This document shows positions 11,960 to 23,765 of a stretch of DNA of 64,000 nt, one piece after another (positions within the stretch are counted from its first letter, which is position 1; the number at the start of each line of letters is the position of its first letter). The translations under genes and the position numbers were made by a program. A model generated the notes under the pieces. The model was not told the DNA's origin and made no database searches. It saw nothing but the letters and a program-made list of their open reading frames with translations. Source of the DNA: Chondrosia reniformis (lineage: Eukaryota > Porifera > Demospongiae > Chondrillida > Chondrillidae); assembly GCA_947172415.1 (NCBI GenBank), contig OX359192.1, forward strand, positions 1,862,501-1,926,500, in the 5' to 3' direction.

Positions 11960-12140
11960 GAACACTATATATTTTCCCCCTTTTTCCCTTTCTTTTGAAG
12001 GCGGTCCAAGCTACCTTTTTACCTTTTTTTTCTTTTCTGGAAATGAGCCGTTCATTATTTTCCCTTTTTTTCCCTTTTCTTGTCCCCTTGCTATAACGTC
12101 ATTTTTTTCTTTTTTTGCTTTTGACGAATCGGAGTGATCG
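11960..12140 (+). promoter_or_regulatory. Pyrimidine-rich 5' flank of AFG2A
   Basis: About 160 bp of T/C-rich sequence with runs of T and CCCTTTTT motifs end directly before the AFG2A start codon at 12141. The preceding gene ends at 11715, so the AFG2A promoter and 5' UTR must lie in 11716-12140. No TATA box is convincing; assignment is by position. Confidence 0.45.
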
Positions 12141-15100
12141 ATGTCCAGTAAAAAGAGAACTCCAAAGAAGTTGGGAAGTGTAGGTAGACCTGTCACAGCC
12201 AGAAAGTTCTCAGAAGGAATATTTATCGGTCGGCTTCATCTTGTTGACGAAAGCAGGAAAGGTAAGCGTGGTCACCGATGGAAGGATGCACAAATTTAAA
12301 TTACTCGGATCCTTTAAGGAAAATTAGTTGATCCATCTGATGTCTGATAATTGAAGATAATGAATCACTTATATGAGGCAGCAGTATAGCAACTGTATAT
12401 ATGCAAGCTCAAACTTGTTCAAGCTACAGGGACTTGTAGTACAATTAGCCTTAAGCTTGCATGATATGGATCATAAAAGGGTTTTTTATTCCGCCCCCAT
12501 TGTGACAGGTAATGAACACACCCCTCTTAGAGAAGAGTATGTCTATCTTCATCCGGATGTTATGACAGCTTGTGGATTTGTGATCAATCACTTGGTGTGG
12601 TTAATTATTCCACTGGAGAGCTCCTCAGTGGAGCTCAAGGGAGACTCGGAGATGTACATAGCTGTGAAAACATGGCCTTTGACAAAAATGGGTGAAAATG
12701 GTAATTATTAGTAGTGTTACTGGAATCCGCACGACATTCTTACTCTTCTAACTTTTAAATACAGATTTAACCTAGGATTGAACCCTATGCCAACTAGCCT
12801 ATATTTACAAACATTAGAAATAGGCGTAAGTCAATGCTGAAGAAGACCCCCAGGTGGAAACGTTTAATTTGACAATAATTTGTGTTGCTGATGCTCAACT
12901 AACCCCTATTACTAATATGAGCGCAACAAATACTCCTTATCATTTCATTTAAAATGGATACTGTACATGAGCGTCCTCTCAGGGTCTTTCAGGCTCATTC
13001 AGAGCTCTATTGGTTTCCCTAAGTAATATATCTATATAGAAAACAGTCTATCCTAAATATAGATGTCTTTAGTTAAACTTTAAGTAAATGGTATTTTAGA
13101 TTATTCACGACTGTATGCTCTACATCCACTAACATATGTAACGATTGTATATGAAGTAACATTATTAATTAATTACTTGTGGTTTTATGTGACATATAAA
13201 AAAGAGTCTCAGTTAGATTGGACAGTTTTTGATCAGCTCTCTTATTGTGGTTGTATAGTTGCTGTTATTATTAAAAGTTGTACAAGTGTCTGCGCCCCGT
13301 TCTCGCTCACGTTTGTCCTTCTTTGTAACGCTACATTCGGTTTTCACTTACCTTGGATTGCTGAACGACAGGGCTGGTGTTACACATACATATCTTAAGT
13401 ATGTTGTTGTTGTGTGGTCTGTTGGTGAGATCCTTGTAAAGTGATGCTCTCCAGCTAAAACCCCTCCTCCAGCTAAAATAGATTTATTTTTTAGATTTAC
13501 TGTATCCTTATTATAACATTTTATATTAGTATACTACTGGTACCAGTATTCTACTCCATATACTAGTATACTACTAGTATTCTACTCCATATACTAGTAT
13601 ACTACCAGTATTCTACTCCATATACTAGTATACTACTAGTATTCTACTCCATGTACTATATATATGTATCTAAAGCTTTTGTACTGTGTGTACATTTGCA
13701 GGGATAGGATTGATTGAATCAGTCTACAGCTGCTATAACTTAACAGATGAAGTGTCTGTGAAAGTTACTTCTTTTTCATCAAAAGTCCAAGATGCTTCAG
13801 AAGTACACATCAATCCATGGTATGCATACTATGTTTCCACAGTAAATACATATATATGCTTGAGACATGATTATTTTGATTCTTTAGTAGTGAAGTCACC
13901 TTTCCATTGGACAGCACATTTAAAAGCTATTTCCAGCGAGTTCATGGTGAAGTACATGCACATACATACAGTATATTCTGTATAATACTCATTTGTAATA
14001 TACCAAACACTTTATGTATCATTTCTTCAGCTAATACTTGTAACTAAGGCCTTCTCAATTTTCGCAATTTATCTACTTTCAAATTTTGTAATTTTTCCTT
14101 TTTCTCTCCATCATATACTTGTTATATTCTCGTGTGTCTTTACTAGGCCAATACCAGTCATGTCTCTTATCTATTCAGATGGTAGAATCTTGTTGCCAGA
14201 CAATGTGGTCTCGTTACAGTATTTTGGTAAGCAGGCATTCTTCAAGATAGAGAAGATGGTTCCTTTTGACCATGCTACTGGTCAGCCAATCAAAACAGAA
14301 TGTGCAGTGACATCACTAGACTTCTCTGATGTCATTGAAATTGATGCAAAAATGGATAATCTCTCTGTACATGATGTTGATGATGAAGAACAGAGTAACA
14401 GCCTTGTGTCAGATAGTTTAGTGTCCATCAGGAGCGCTAGCAGTACAGTAGATAATATTCCAGTTGTGTGCCAACTTAAAATTAGAACCAATATTGTATT
14501 ACACAGTGATGACAGAGATAGTCTTGCAGCTAAAAAGGTTTGAGACCAATTTTAGGAAATGAAATGGAAATTATGTTTGTGTTACTATTCTTGTGTTTAG
14601 CATAGAGTTGCCTTTAAAGAGATTGCTGGGTGTGAAACAGTTGTAACGCTGTTAAAGCAACTTGTGAAACTTCCACTCGAAGATCCTAAATCATTTTCAA
14701 AGAAGGGGATTGATTTACCCAGAGCCATTTTGTTGTGTGGTCCTCCCGGCTCTGGGAAATCAATGTTGGGATTTGCTCTCTGTAATGAAGTGAACAGGCC
14801 ATCTATCATTCTAAATTCACTAATTTTAATGGAAAGGTAAATGGCTGCATGCACAGTATGTAGTTTGAAAATGATTTCCCAGCATACTAATTGTTCTCTT
14901 GTAAATTCAAATGCCTTCAGCTCCTTAACTGAAGAAATAAGTGAAAAGTTGAAGAGACTGTTAAGAGAAGCAAAGGAATGGTAAGAATGCCTTGTTTTGT
15001 GTTATGAACACCATTTGTAGCCCATATATAGCTAACTTGTGCACCCTCTGATAATGCAGTGCTCCATCATTGATATTTGTGGATGATTTATATCAAATGT

Positions 15101-17923
15101 GTCCTCATGGAGAATTAGGACCAAGTGAAGCAGAGAAGAAAGTCACTGCTTCTCTTTGTTCATTTTTGGACTCTCTTGCTTTTCAGTCTTCAGACAAACC
15201 AGTGGTTGTCATAGCAACCACTTCTAGCCCAGAACAGGTGGATCCAAGTTTAAGAAGAGCCGGTCGGTTTGATAAAGAGATAGAAATCAGTGTTCCTAGT
15301 GTTGAAAGTAAGCTAAAGATGTTGGAGGTGTTTACAGAAAAGTTTCAACACAACTTGACTGAGAGTGAGATTCAGTCGCTGGCTGAAATAGCCCATGGGT
15401 ACGTGGGAGCAGATTTGAAGGCACTCTGTAGAGAAGGTAGTCACGGGAACAGCCAAACCTGTCTCAGTAAAGATTACTGCTCTTTTTAAACTTCTCCTCT
15501 TAGCCCAGTATGCCGCCCTTGAAGAATGCTTGAGTGGAGCATCATCAAATGATCCAGGTCTAGTTTCCTTAGATCCGTATTGTGTAACGTACGAGCATTT
15601 CAAGACAGCTTTCCACAAGGTTCGTCCGACTGCAATGAGAGAGGTTCAGGTTGAGGTGCCCAAGGTCCACTGGTCGGATATTGGAGGCCTGGAGGACATC
15701 AAGAGCAAGCTGAAGGAGTCAGTGGAATGGCCACTAAAGCACCCTGAAGTATGAACAGCACACTGATAATGGTTGTCAAGCGCTTATAAATCATTTCTTT
15801 CCTAGGCTTTTAAGAGGCTGGGTATTTCCCCTCCAAAGGGTATTCTCCTTTACGGCCCACCGGGGTGTAGCAAGACTATGATTGCTCGGGCCGTTGCCAC
15901 AGAGAGTTCCTTGAACTTTCTGGCAGTGAAGGGACCAGAGCTCTTTAGTAAGTATGTTGGAGACTCAGAAAGAGCAGTAAGAAAGGTAATTCCTTTAAAT
16001 AGCTATTAAGGTATCATTTCCTCATGCAGTATTCCTCAACCTTCTCTTTCCATATACACTCACACAGATATTTCAAAGGGCAAGAGCGGCCGCTCCTTCC
16101 ATCATCTTTTTTGATGAAATTGATGCGTTAGCTGCACACAGGAAAAGGTTTCTTTCCATCTAATCTGTGTATACGTAGTATTATGGTTCAGCACTATAGT
16201 ATATGCCAGTATATGCCAGTATCCATGGTGATACGTACAGATTGTGAAATGTCAAATAATCAACCATCTTTTGGCATGTGCTCATTTTTATATCTATCAC
16301 TATTGATACCAGTGTAGCTGGGCATGGTAACCTATTCTAAAAATAGACATTGGTTCCAAAAATAGACACATGGACTGATAATAGATGTATAGTGGTCTCC
16401 ATGGACTAATAATAGATGTATAGTGGTCTCCATGGACTAATAATGATATATAGTGGTCTAACATATGCAAATGGTATTTTATGCACTTTCGTGTTCATGT
16501 TTGTAGTGAGGGTGCTAGTGTGGGTGACCGGGTACTGGCCCAGCTCCTAACTGAAATGGATGGTGTTGAATGCCTACAAGATGTTCTCATAGTGGCTGCG
16601 ACAAACAGACCAGATATGATAGACAAGGCAATTATTCGACCAGGAAGGATCGACAGAATTATTTATGTTCCTCTGCCAGACTTGGCCACAAGAAGAGAAA
16701 TATTAAAGGTTATTTGTATACAGTACATAATGTTATAGATAACCTCGCTTTTCTAAAACTACTTCCTAAAACTAATCTACTTTCCTGAAATTACTCAAGC
16801 CGAACAGCCTGTTCGGCTTGAGTAATTTCAGGAAAGTAGAGTAGTTTTAGGAAAGCGAAGTTATTATAACACCTAGCCACTCGAGTGTTCTCAAGTTAAT
16901 GTTATAGATGTTTACAATTATGTAATAAATAGGTATTAAAGTCTATTTGATTTATACATACATTGAGTATAATCCAAATGATTAGAAGGACCTATTTATA
17001 TACGTATGTACATATGCACTGGATCTCAATCAATCGATTACTAATCATCTTTCTTATTTTATTATTGACTTGACACAAATGATTCCCAAAACAATATACA
17101 TTTCAGATCCAATTTGAGAAGACTCCGGTAACCAGTGAAGTCAGTATTGAGGACTTAGTCAGCAGGACCTCAGGGTACTCTGGTGCTGAGGTAAGACATT
17201 GAAGTATATAATAAGTGGCCCAATAAAGTTGATAATGATCCAGTTGCCAGTACGTACTTGTTTCCATAGGATGAATTCTCCAGATCTAAAGGATGAAATC
17301 ATAATTTTCACAATTTAAAAGTTCCTGTGACTTTATAGTATTGGTCAATCAACAAATTTAACTGAATTCTTGACTGCCAGTATGTCATTATTTCCATACA
17401 CAGGAAGTGGTTTGAAGCATTTTTGGTCATTTCTAGATACGTAGTTAAATTAACAACTATATTTGGGAAATATACAACACTGGTAGTATAGTGGCAGTTG
17501 TATCCTAGTGGTAGGACACTGCAGCTGATGATCATGGGTTCATGTGTATATACATATGATTCTAGTTTTCCTAAAATTTTCCGAAATTGTAAAATGATTT
17601 GCCATCAAGTCAAGCACCATAATTGTATTTCACAATCATTAATCTCTGGATATTACCCCTGCCCACTCATGTCCCCTGAGGAGCACAATGACCTCTATTA
17701 TAGTTTTGTTGTTTATTCCTGACTGCAGATTGTCTCCTTGTGTCAAGAAGCAGCTTTGATTGCATTACATGAAGACATTCATGCTTTGGAGATCCTACCT
17801 GATCATTTTCAAAAAGCCCTTGAAGTAGTTAAGCCCCAAACGACTCCTAGTACAGTTCAGTATTATGAAAACTATAACAAAGGAATGCACAAATCTAACT
17901 TTACTCTTTTGTTTGGACAATAA
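12141..17923 (+). CDS. AFG2A: AFG2A (SPATA5) tandem AAA+ ATPase, complete
   Basis: Fourteen exons join in frame: 12141-12261, 12440-12691, 13702-13819, 13888-13946, 14158-14537, 14601-14836, 14921-14980, 15060-15436, 15504-15748, 15806-15985, 16068-16147, 16507-16708, 17107-17190 and 17729-17923, giving 862 residues (human 893). AFG2A extracts factors such as RSL24D1 from cytoplasmic pre-60S ribosomes. An N-terminal substrate/cofactor domain (~1-310) precedes D1, with Walker A GPPGSGKS near 357-364 and Walker B LIFVDD near 413-418. D2 has the family's unusual Walker A GPPGCSKT near 633-640, Walker B IIFFDEID near 688-695 and the sensor [10 protein letters not shown]; the second region of homology is [10 protein letters not shown]1's Walker B ends in Asp-Asp rather than Asp-Glu. 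The acceptor of exon 2 (after 12439) has a weak pyrimidine tract but is the only one found that keeps frame. Confidence 0.93.
13523..13652 (+). repeat. ~31-bp minisatellite in AFG2A intron 2
   Basis: Three to four tandem units built on TACTAGTATACTACTAGTAT followed by TCTACTCCATA. The unit is itself nearly palindromic. Confidence 0.8.
16369..16460 (+). repeat. 31-bp minisatellite in AFG2A intron 11
   Basis: Three tandem copies of a 31-bp unit starting CATGGACTAATAATAGATGT and ending ATAGTGGTCTC; the last is slightly shortened. Confidence 0.85.
16736..16866. repeat. Near-perfect palindromic element in AFG2A intron 12
   Basis: About 130 bp folding on itself around position 16809. The inner arms (CTACTTTCCTGAAATTACTC then AAGCCGAACAG, and its complement) pair perfectly for 31 bp around a 2-bp centre, and outer arms continue the pairing with a small internal loop. 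It resembles a short MITE or foldback element. Confidence 0.8.
17484..17545 (+). repeat. tRNA-like fragment in AFG2A intron 13
   Basis: GTATCCTAGTGGTAGGACAC resembles an A box/D arm, followed 15 bp later by GGGTTCATGTG resembling a degenerate B box. No acceptor stem is evident; probably a SINE fragment. Confidence 0.4.
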
Positions 17924-17934
17924 TCAAGTTACAT

Positions 17935-18490
17935 AATTATAAAATATACGGGCCCAGCCTTCATATGTACTTGTGTGGAATGGAAGATAGAGACATCTAA
18001 AAATATATACGTATATATACACATGTATGTATATACAATGCAATGCAGTACAATTAATATTTACAATACATGCACAATACTTTATGACATACAGATGATA
18101 GCCAAATTCTTAGCACATCTTGCACCCTACGCCGTATACGCCCTGACTCGGATGTGGTTTCTGTTACCATGTGCCCAATGCGTCCTGATGCATGGTAGAA
18201 CTCTCCATTTATGTATAGAAATTGGTATCGTCTAATTCGAAATTTCCAGTAAATCAACCTAGAGCTAGTACTATCTTGATTTTATTACTAAACAAACTTT
18301 GTGGTCTTCATATTCTAATATATATTATGTCTTCATATCAGATAATTAGTTATATACGACTATTAGCAACTTAACTGTATATTATTCACATTGGCTAACA
18401 TTTCTTATGGTAACTAGCTAAGGGTGCCATTTACCACTTCCAGCTAATAACCACGTGCACAGCAGATTTGATTTCCCTTGTGAGGGAGCT
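17935..18490. other. AFG2A 3' flank, nothing recognised
   Basis: AT-rich sequence with TATATACGTA-type runs and short unsupported open frames. No gene or clear element was seen. Confidence 0.4.
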
Positions 18491-18493
18491 AAG

Positions 18494-18697
18494 AATACCG
18501 ATGGTTGGTTGCATGCATTTGCATAATCAACAGGGTTAGAGACCATTTTTTGTAACTTGTACACAAGGACATAAAAGGCCAAGGCCTTTATATACGTATG
18601 TCATATGATGTCCATGTCCCTTGTGTACAATTGCAAGTTACAAAATGGTCTCTAACCCTGTTGATTATGTGAATGCATGCAACCAACCGTCGGTATA
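18494..18697. repeat. Foldback element with ~90-bp inverted arms
   Basis: The left arm (18494 to ~18585, with GGTTGGTTGCATGCATTTGC and CAGGGTTAGAGACCATTTT) is matched by its reverse complement at ~18605-18697, separated by about 20 bp. A few mismatches and indels separate the arms. No coding capacity; a MITE-like hairpin. Confidence 0.85.
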
Positions 18698-18804
18698 AAT
18701 ATATAAATTACAAATTGGTAAAATATAAGCACACAGTGAGCATGAGAATTTCCATTATACATTGACCACTGGTATACGTACATGAACATGTATATACTAG
18801 TATA

Positions 18805-20640
18805 TATAGTATAGCATAAATAACAATTACTTATATATACAGTTTATATACTCCCAAGCAATTTGTCTACATGTTCACACCCCATGCATATATAGCTGAT
18901 CATGCATGATATATAAAATAGCTCAGTTATATACCAATCATGAATATGATTAAACAAAACATTGGAGTAAACAATGACTTCCTATTACAGCCCACCAATG
19001 AAATATACATTATGTATTAGTATTGCAGGTCCAACAAGCCATAATTAGTCTGTGTACATGTGTATATACTACCATATGTTGATCATGGAAGCTATATACA
19101 CATATACCCACTGTAACAATATAAAATACTTTTATAATAATATTTGGAAAATGAGATTTAGCAACACAATGTTTCACAGAAATGAATTAACGTTTTAACC
19201 CGGAGGTCTTCTTCGCCAATGAGGAAAAACAAGTACAGCCAAGTTTAACTAAAGGATGTGATGGTGATTGAGTGATGATGTCATGGTTTGTGCACCAAAA
19301 AATAATTTGGACCCTGGAATGCAAGTTGACCCCATATGGCATGACATTATTCATTGACACCCCCTTTTTTCATTTTAGCTCAATCAATTAATTCAATTGC
19401 TTAAATTATAAAACGGTCGCCTAAACGAATTAATTTTGCGTCAATTTGGTGATGTAGAGTGATGTCTTTCTATTGTGTCACCAACACCCTTATATATATC
19501 GCTGCGTATACATTTTGAGAATCATGTGACGTTGCGAAAACAGAAAATATCCTGTAAGTGCCTTGATAGGTCGAGGAGAACTGGTCCCACATATCTTCGA
19601 GAAATCGTCAAATTATTTCACACTAATTAGGAACAATTCTTAAACTTAACGAAAACGTATATACAAATATGCATGACCTTCACTATAACTCGCTTATTCG
19701 GTAGCTCCTTCTCATAGGAGAGCGTCGGCTTGTCATATAGTAGTTCACGAAAGGATGATCTTTTGTTCCTATTTAATGTGAAATAATTTGACGATTTCTC
19801 GAAGATATATGTTCTCCTCGATCTATCAATGCACTTACAGGATATTTTCCGTTTTCGCAACGTCACATGATTAATTCTCAAAATGTATACGCAGCGATAT
19901 ATATAAGGGTGTTGGTGACACATTGTTATCTTGATTATTTGCAATTTTAAGTAAGCAAAATTTCGCCAGACGTTTGTCATATACACATGTACATGTACCA
20001 TGATATATGTTGGTTTCAAAGTGATCTGAACGATTGAAAATTTGTATCAATATAATACATTGTTTCAATATAAATTTCCTATATGTTTTCTATAGACTAA
20101 TGGCATTTAATACGCAGACTGTCCTCTAGTTTTCTATACCAAACGGAGGCCTAAATGAAAAATTCCTTAGTCTAAAATGAGTTTTATACCCTAAACTTTA
20201 TGAAAATAATGGTGATGGACATTGTCTATATAGGTGTTTTCGTATCGAATATTTTGTCTGCCGCGATCGATCGCACAACTGTCGCCCCACTGAACAGCTG
20301 TTACCCACTTCGCAATCTTTTACTCTCGCATTCATATCCCGATATAGCTATACGGTATATAAATCGATCGCACTCGCCCTCCTTGTTTAACAAGTTACTG
20401 GTTTAAGTAAACATTGTGGTTAAAAGAATGCGAGATAAAGCTTAGGTGTACGGGACGTGTATACGAAATTATATATGAGGTGTCAAATCAATACGTGTCA
20501 AAAGATTGCGCATACAGTCAAAACTCGCAATTCGCATTCTTTTGACACACGCATTCAATTCCCGATATACGGTATAACACTGTGTAATTGTTTCATGTGT
20601 TTGTTATTTGTCCACCCGCCCGCGTGGCTTTGAAGCCTGG
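18805..20640. repeat. Block duplicated in the tails of units A and B
   Basis: Sequence from about 18805 (TAGTATAGCATAAATAACAA) to 20640 reappears in the same orientation, diverged and with deletions, at 33556-34880 and identically in unit B at 47673-48997. Shared landmarks are GTTTATATACTCCCAAGCAA, the AACCCGGAGGTCTTCTTC stretch, TGACCCCATATGGCATGACA and the GCTGTTACCCAC stretch. No protein gene was recognised inside it. Confidence 0.8.
19474..19922. repeat. Foldback element with ~155-bp inverted arms
   Basis: The left arm 19474 to ~19637 (GTGTCACCAACACCC, ATCGCTGCGTATACA, CGTCAAATTATTTCAC) pairs with the right arm ~19763-19922 in reverse complement. The ~125-bp loop contains a smaller hairpin, GCTCCTTCTCATAGGAGAGC. 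The corresponding place in unit A (34220-34430) keeps the loop but has lost most of the left arm. Confidence 0.85.
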
Positions 20641-20826
20641 ATGAGAAACAGGAAATTACCTTGCTGTGGTCTGTGGTATATATATACCATATGCCCACTT
20701 TAAATTTGACTTCCAACAGTTCTGTACATGTGTGAGTGACATTCGTTCCATTGGGTATCAACTCGGTAAGTTGTATATAGCTATAACCATGTATAAACTT
20801 ACTCTGTTGTATATACGCCTATAGAA

Positions 20827-21159
20827 ATGACTGATTCAGGAGACCTCCAGCTCGTTTGTAAGTATAGCATTGCAACAGGTTTTGTAACAGGCCTAGGTAT
20901 TGCAGCAAGTTTTACAACAGATATTGCTAATGCAGTAACATCTGACATCTCTAAAGTTATTAGTAATAACATAGCTAAGGCAATCGTTAACGTCTGCAAA
21001 TTAATTTATCATAGCGGTATAATCGCTAACTTCTGGAAAGCACTTGTACCTTGGGTGCCAGCAAATGCCGTTCCCTTACTTATCGGTGCCGCTCTGGGTG
21101 CTGGAGTCACTCTAGTTGTGGTTGGAGGAATTATCTACTTTTACAAGTGTAATACGTAG
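20827..21159 (+). CDS. Small protein with C-terminal hydrophobic segment (110 aa)
   Basis: ATG 20827 to stop, one coding exon. The body is Ala/Ile/Ser-rich with amphipathic stretches (GFVTGLGIAASFTTDIANAV), and residues ~84-106 form one strongly hydrophobic Gly/Val-rich segment followed by YKCNT, like a tail anchor. Just upstream, a 5' UTR exon-like stretch ending CAACTCG before GTAAGT (about 20766) and an acceptor CCTATAG three bases before the ATG suggest a 5' UTR intron. The same layout, including GTGTGAGTGACATT and the TCAACTCGGTA donor, is found before the shorter genes at 31277 and 45394, so this is a small family. No known family was recognised; an ISG12-like resemblance was considered but is weak. 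Confidence 0.55.
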   Translation: MTDSGDLQLVCKYSIATGFVTGLGIAASFTTDIANAVTSDISKVISNNIAKAIVNVCKLIYHSGIIANFWKALVPWVPANAVPLLIGAALGAGVTLVVVGGIIYFYKCNT

Positions 21160-21429
21160 TATTAGTAACTTTCAAGCATGAGCTTGCTCAGAATGTAGTG
21201 TAAAAACTTGATTTGCATGGCTGAACTGAACTATATATAATACATTAGGCATGCATGCATGATTGATTAGTCATATCGTGATCAGTTGAAATTATAGTGT
21301 TGCGCTCTAAACTACATATATACTAACCCGTGTATACTGCACAGCGAAATTTAGGACGAAGTCAAGCGAGCAACGAATATATCTATTCCTATAGTCCGCG
21401 TCAACTTATATGCATATACGTAGCTTGCA

Positions 21430-21675
21430 TGATCACAGCTTTATTGTTGCTGTACATTATTGTCTGAAGACCTTGGAAATTGTTCAATGGATGGTTCTTG
21501 CTCAATATCCAAAAGGAATTAAGTTAGGTCAATTTGTTGCTGCCTGCATGCATGCATGATCAGAACATTGCCATTTTGGTGAAACACCACCGGCCTGACT
21601 GCATGCATGCTAAAGGTGATCAAGTCATATGTGGGCCATCGGATATTCACGAGATTATATTGACCTCATTTTTTT
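21430..21675 (+). repeat. Repeat block R3, diverged copy
   Basis: Shares GAAGACCTTGGAAATTGTTC, CCAAAAGGAATT, GATCAGAACATTGCCATTTT and AGATTATATTGACCTCA in the same order with 23430-23660, 33030-33260 and 47147-47377. The other copies are closer to each other. No conserved reading frame, so a non-coding repeat. Confidence 0.75.
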
Positions 21676-21759
21676 AAGAAGACTATATATAGATTACTTG
21701 GCATGCATGTGGCAGGCTGCACAACTGTTGATTCTCTTTTGCATGAGATTTAATCGCTA

Positions 21760-22070
21760 TAATATCCCTAAACTTCCTTTTTGGGACGCATTCGAGTGTT
21801 TGCAGTCGTTTTTGCATGCTTTTCTAAATGCCAAAACATGCTTCGATGCTCTACAACCTTCGCAAAGTGGTTAAACTGAAATAGGCGAAATTCTGAAATT
21901 CCTCATTTTTTTCTTCATTTTTAAAATGAGCCAGCGCTAACATGCGAACTTACGCAGGTACATACAAGTACTAAATCGTAGATTTCAACGTTCTCTATCC
22001 GAAGTGTGTTACTTTTGAAGGTGCCAAATAGAGGGCCTCTTCGAACGCCATTTTTTAATTAAGTTTCAAA
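21760..22070 (-). repeat. Dispersed repeat, inverted relative to copies in units A and B
   Basis: Its reverse complement matches 29920-30250 and 44037-44367: shared blocks include AATGGCGTTCGAAGAGG, CTGCGTAAGTTCGCATGTTA and AAGCATGCAAAAACGACTGC. A third partial copy lies at 36175-36240. Confidence 0.8.
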
Positions 22071-22444
22071 TTCTCTAATTCTTCTATAAACTAGGCGTAG
22101 CTTGCGCAAAAACGTTTTCTACGAGATATGGCCTTGAAAAATTGACGGCCAACAAGAGTCGACCGGAAATCGGTTTACCGGAAATCTATGAGAACCAGCC
22201 AAGTAGTTAGAGTTTAATTAGGGGAGCCTGGCGCCCCACGGGTTTTTAAACTCGAAATACTTGTTAATTTAGAGCTCTCGATTATATCGTCTATTCTGCT
22301 ACTTAATGAAACAAGACATATACAGTGATCATAATATTATATCGATCTTCTACTATCCATGATGTGTCCAAACAAGGAAGTGATGTGTATAGCTTAGTTT
22401 CTGCAGTATGCAATGTTAGCCTTACCATATGATCACTGTCTTAC

Positions 22445-22560
22445 TTTTCTAGGCATAGGCTGAAAGAGAGGCTAACGCTGGGGTGGGGCATGTACTTTCA
22501 CCTCCTCGTGGTGTGCCCTGGGGCAACTCTATATGAGTTGTGCTGAGAGAAGTACTATTT
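22445..22560 (+). other. Local GC-rich hairpin-forming segment
   Basis: In AT-rich surroundings this ~100 bp is G-rich. A GGGGCA...TGCCCT stem encloses a CACC...GGTG stem-loop around 22488-22525. It follows a GATCACTGTCTTACTTTTCT stretch also found before R3 copies. It is not recognisable as a known snRNA, snoRNA or tRNA. Confidence 0.25.
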
Positions 22561-23265
22561 TTCTTGAGTTAAATCACTTTTGAAACATAATTACATCATT
22601 ATAATTCATGTATTTTCATTTTGTAGGATATGGAGTTGTGTCTCAACCTATTTTGTGAGAACGCAAATTGTGTTTATGTGTATATGGTATATACAGATTG
22701 CTTTCGTGATGTGCCAATTAAGTTACTGTGTAGCATGCTCGACTCTTATATATAATTTGACATTTGAATGAGTTGTCTTAAAATATTGTAAGCTATATAA
22801 CGTTAACCATTCAGTGATCCTTATAAACTTAAGTTTACTTGCAAAAAGATTATGAATATTTGTACATACATATACGTAGCTATATGAAAAAGCCCATTTT
22901 TGTCACTTTCAAGATTTACCTAATTACAGCACTGGACTGATGTAACGTTTTGCTTGAGTCACATATATTATAATTAAAATTACTGGTGTGAGTACCCAGA
23001 CATCCATAGATCATACCTACTGTAATCTAAGACCTTGCAGTTTCTTTACATTGGCATATGCATGCATGGGATTATTGACCATTTAGCAACTTCCATTGTA
23101 AGGACATATTAATATACATGAAAGGCTAAATTCTTAATGTAATGTAAACCACAAAATGGTCTGTTATAAAACCATCAAGTATTGGCTTCATATCATTCCT
23201 ACTTCAGTTTGGTGTGCCCAAACACAAGTGTATGGTTATAAGTTCAGTATATATGCAACTTCTGT
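22561..23265. other. Nothing recognised
   Basis: AT-rich sequence. Around 23080-23165 there are facing GACCATTT motifs that may be the remains of a foldback element. No gene seen. Confidence 0.35.
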
Positions 23266-23269
23266 ATGA

Positions 23270-23765
23270 TTAGCCTTATCATATATATAATCACTGTCTT
23301 GTTTCGTTACTTTTTGCAGATGTACTAGTCGACCATGATCACTGGTGAACACTACCATTCCTACTTCTATAACATCATGTTTTGTATACGTATATATGTA
23401 ACTTGTTCACAGTTTTATTTGTAATGTTGCTGTGCATTATTGTCCGAAGACCTTGGAAATTGTTCAATGGTTCTTCTTCAATTCTCATATATACCCAAAA
23501 GGAATTTATAATTTGGTAGGTCAATTTTGTTGCCCCCTGCATGATCAGAACATTGCCATTTTAGTGAAATACCTGACTTTGCATGAAGCTGCATGCATGT
23601 TACAAGGGATTGACTTGTATGTGGCCCATTGGAGATTTGCAAGATTATATTGACCTCAATTTTAAGAAGACTAGTCTATATACTTGACTTGTGCCAGGCT
23701 GTCCAACTGTCACTAGTGCAATATCCTCTTTTACTTTTTGAATGCTTTTATCTTAAATGCATATA
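23270..23765 (+). repeat. Repeat block R3, copy next to unit A
   Basis: Matches 32800-33370 in the tail of unit A and 46917-47487 in unit B, from TCACTGTCTTGTTTCGTTAC through TGTACTAGTC, ATCACTGGTGAACACT, the GAAGACCTTGGAAATTGTTC block and CTGTCCAACTGTCACTAGTG. In all three places it directly precedes the 3' end of the minus-strand PH gene. Confidence 0.8.

Noticed and set aside
20827-21159. ISG12/IFI27 family membership of the 110-aa protein
   Set aside because: The Gly/Ala-rich hydrophobic look is similar, but no diagnostic motif was found; left unnamed.
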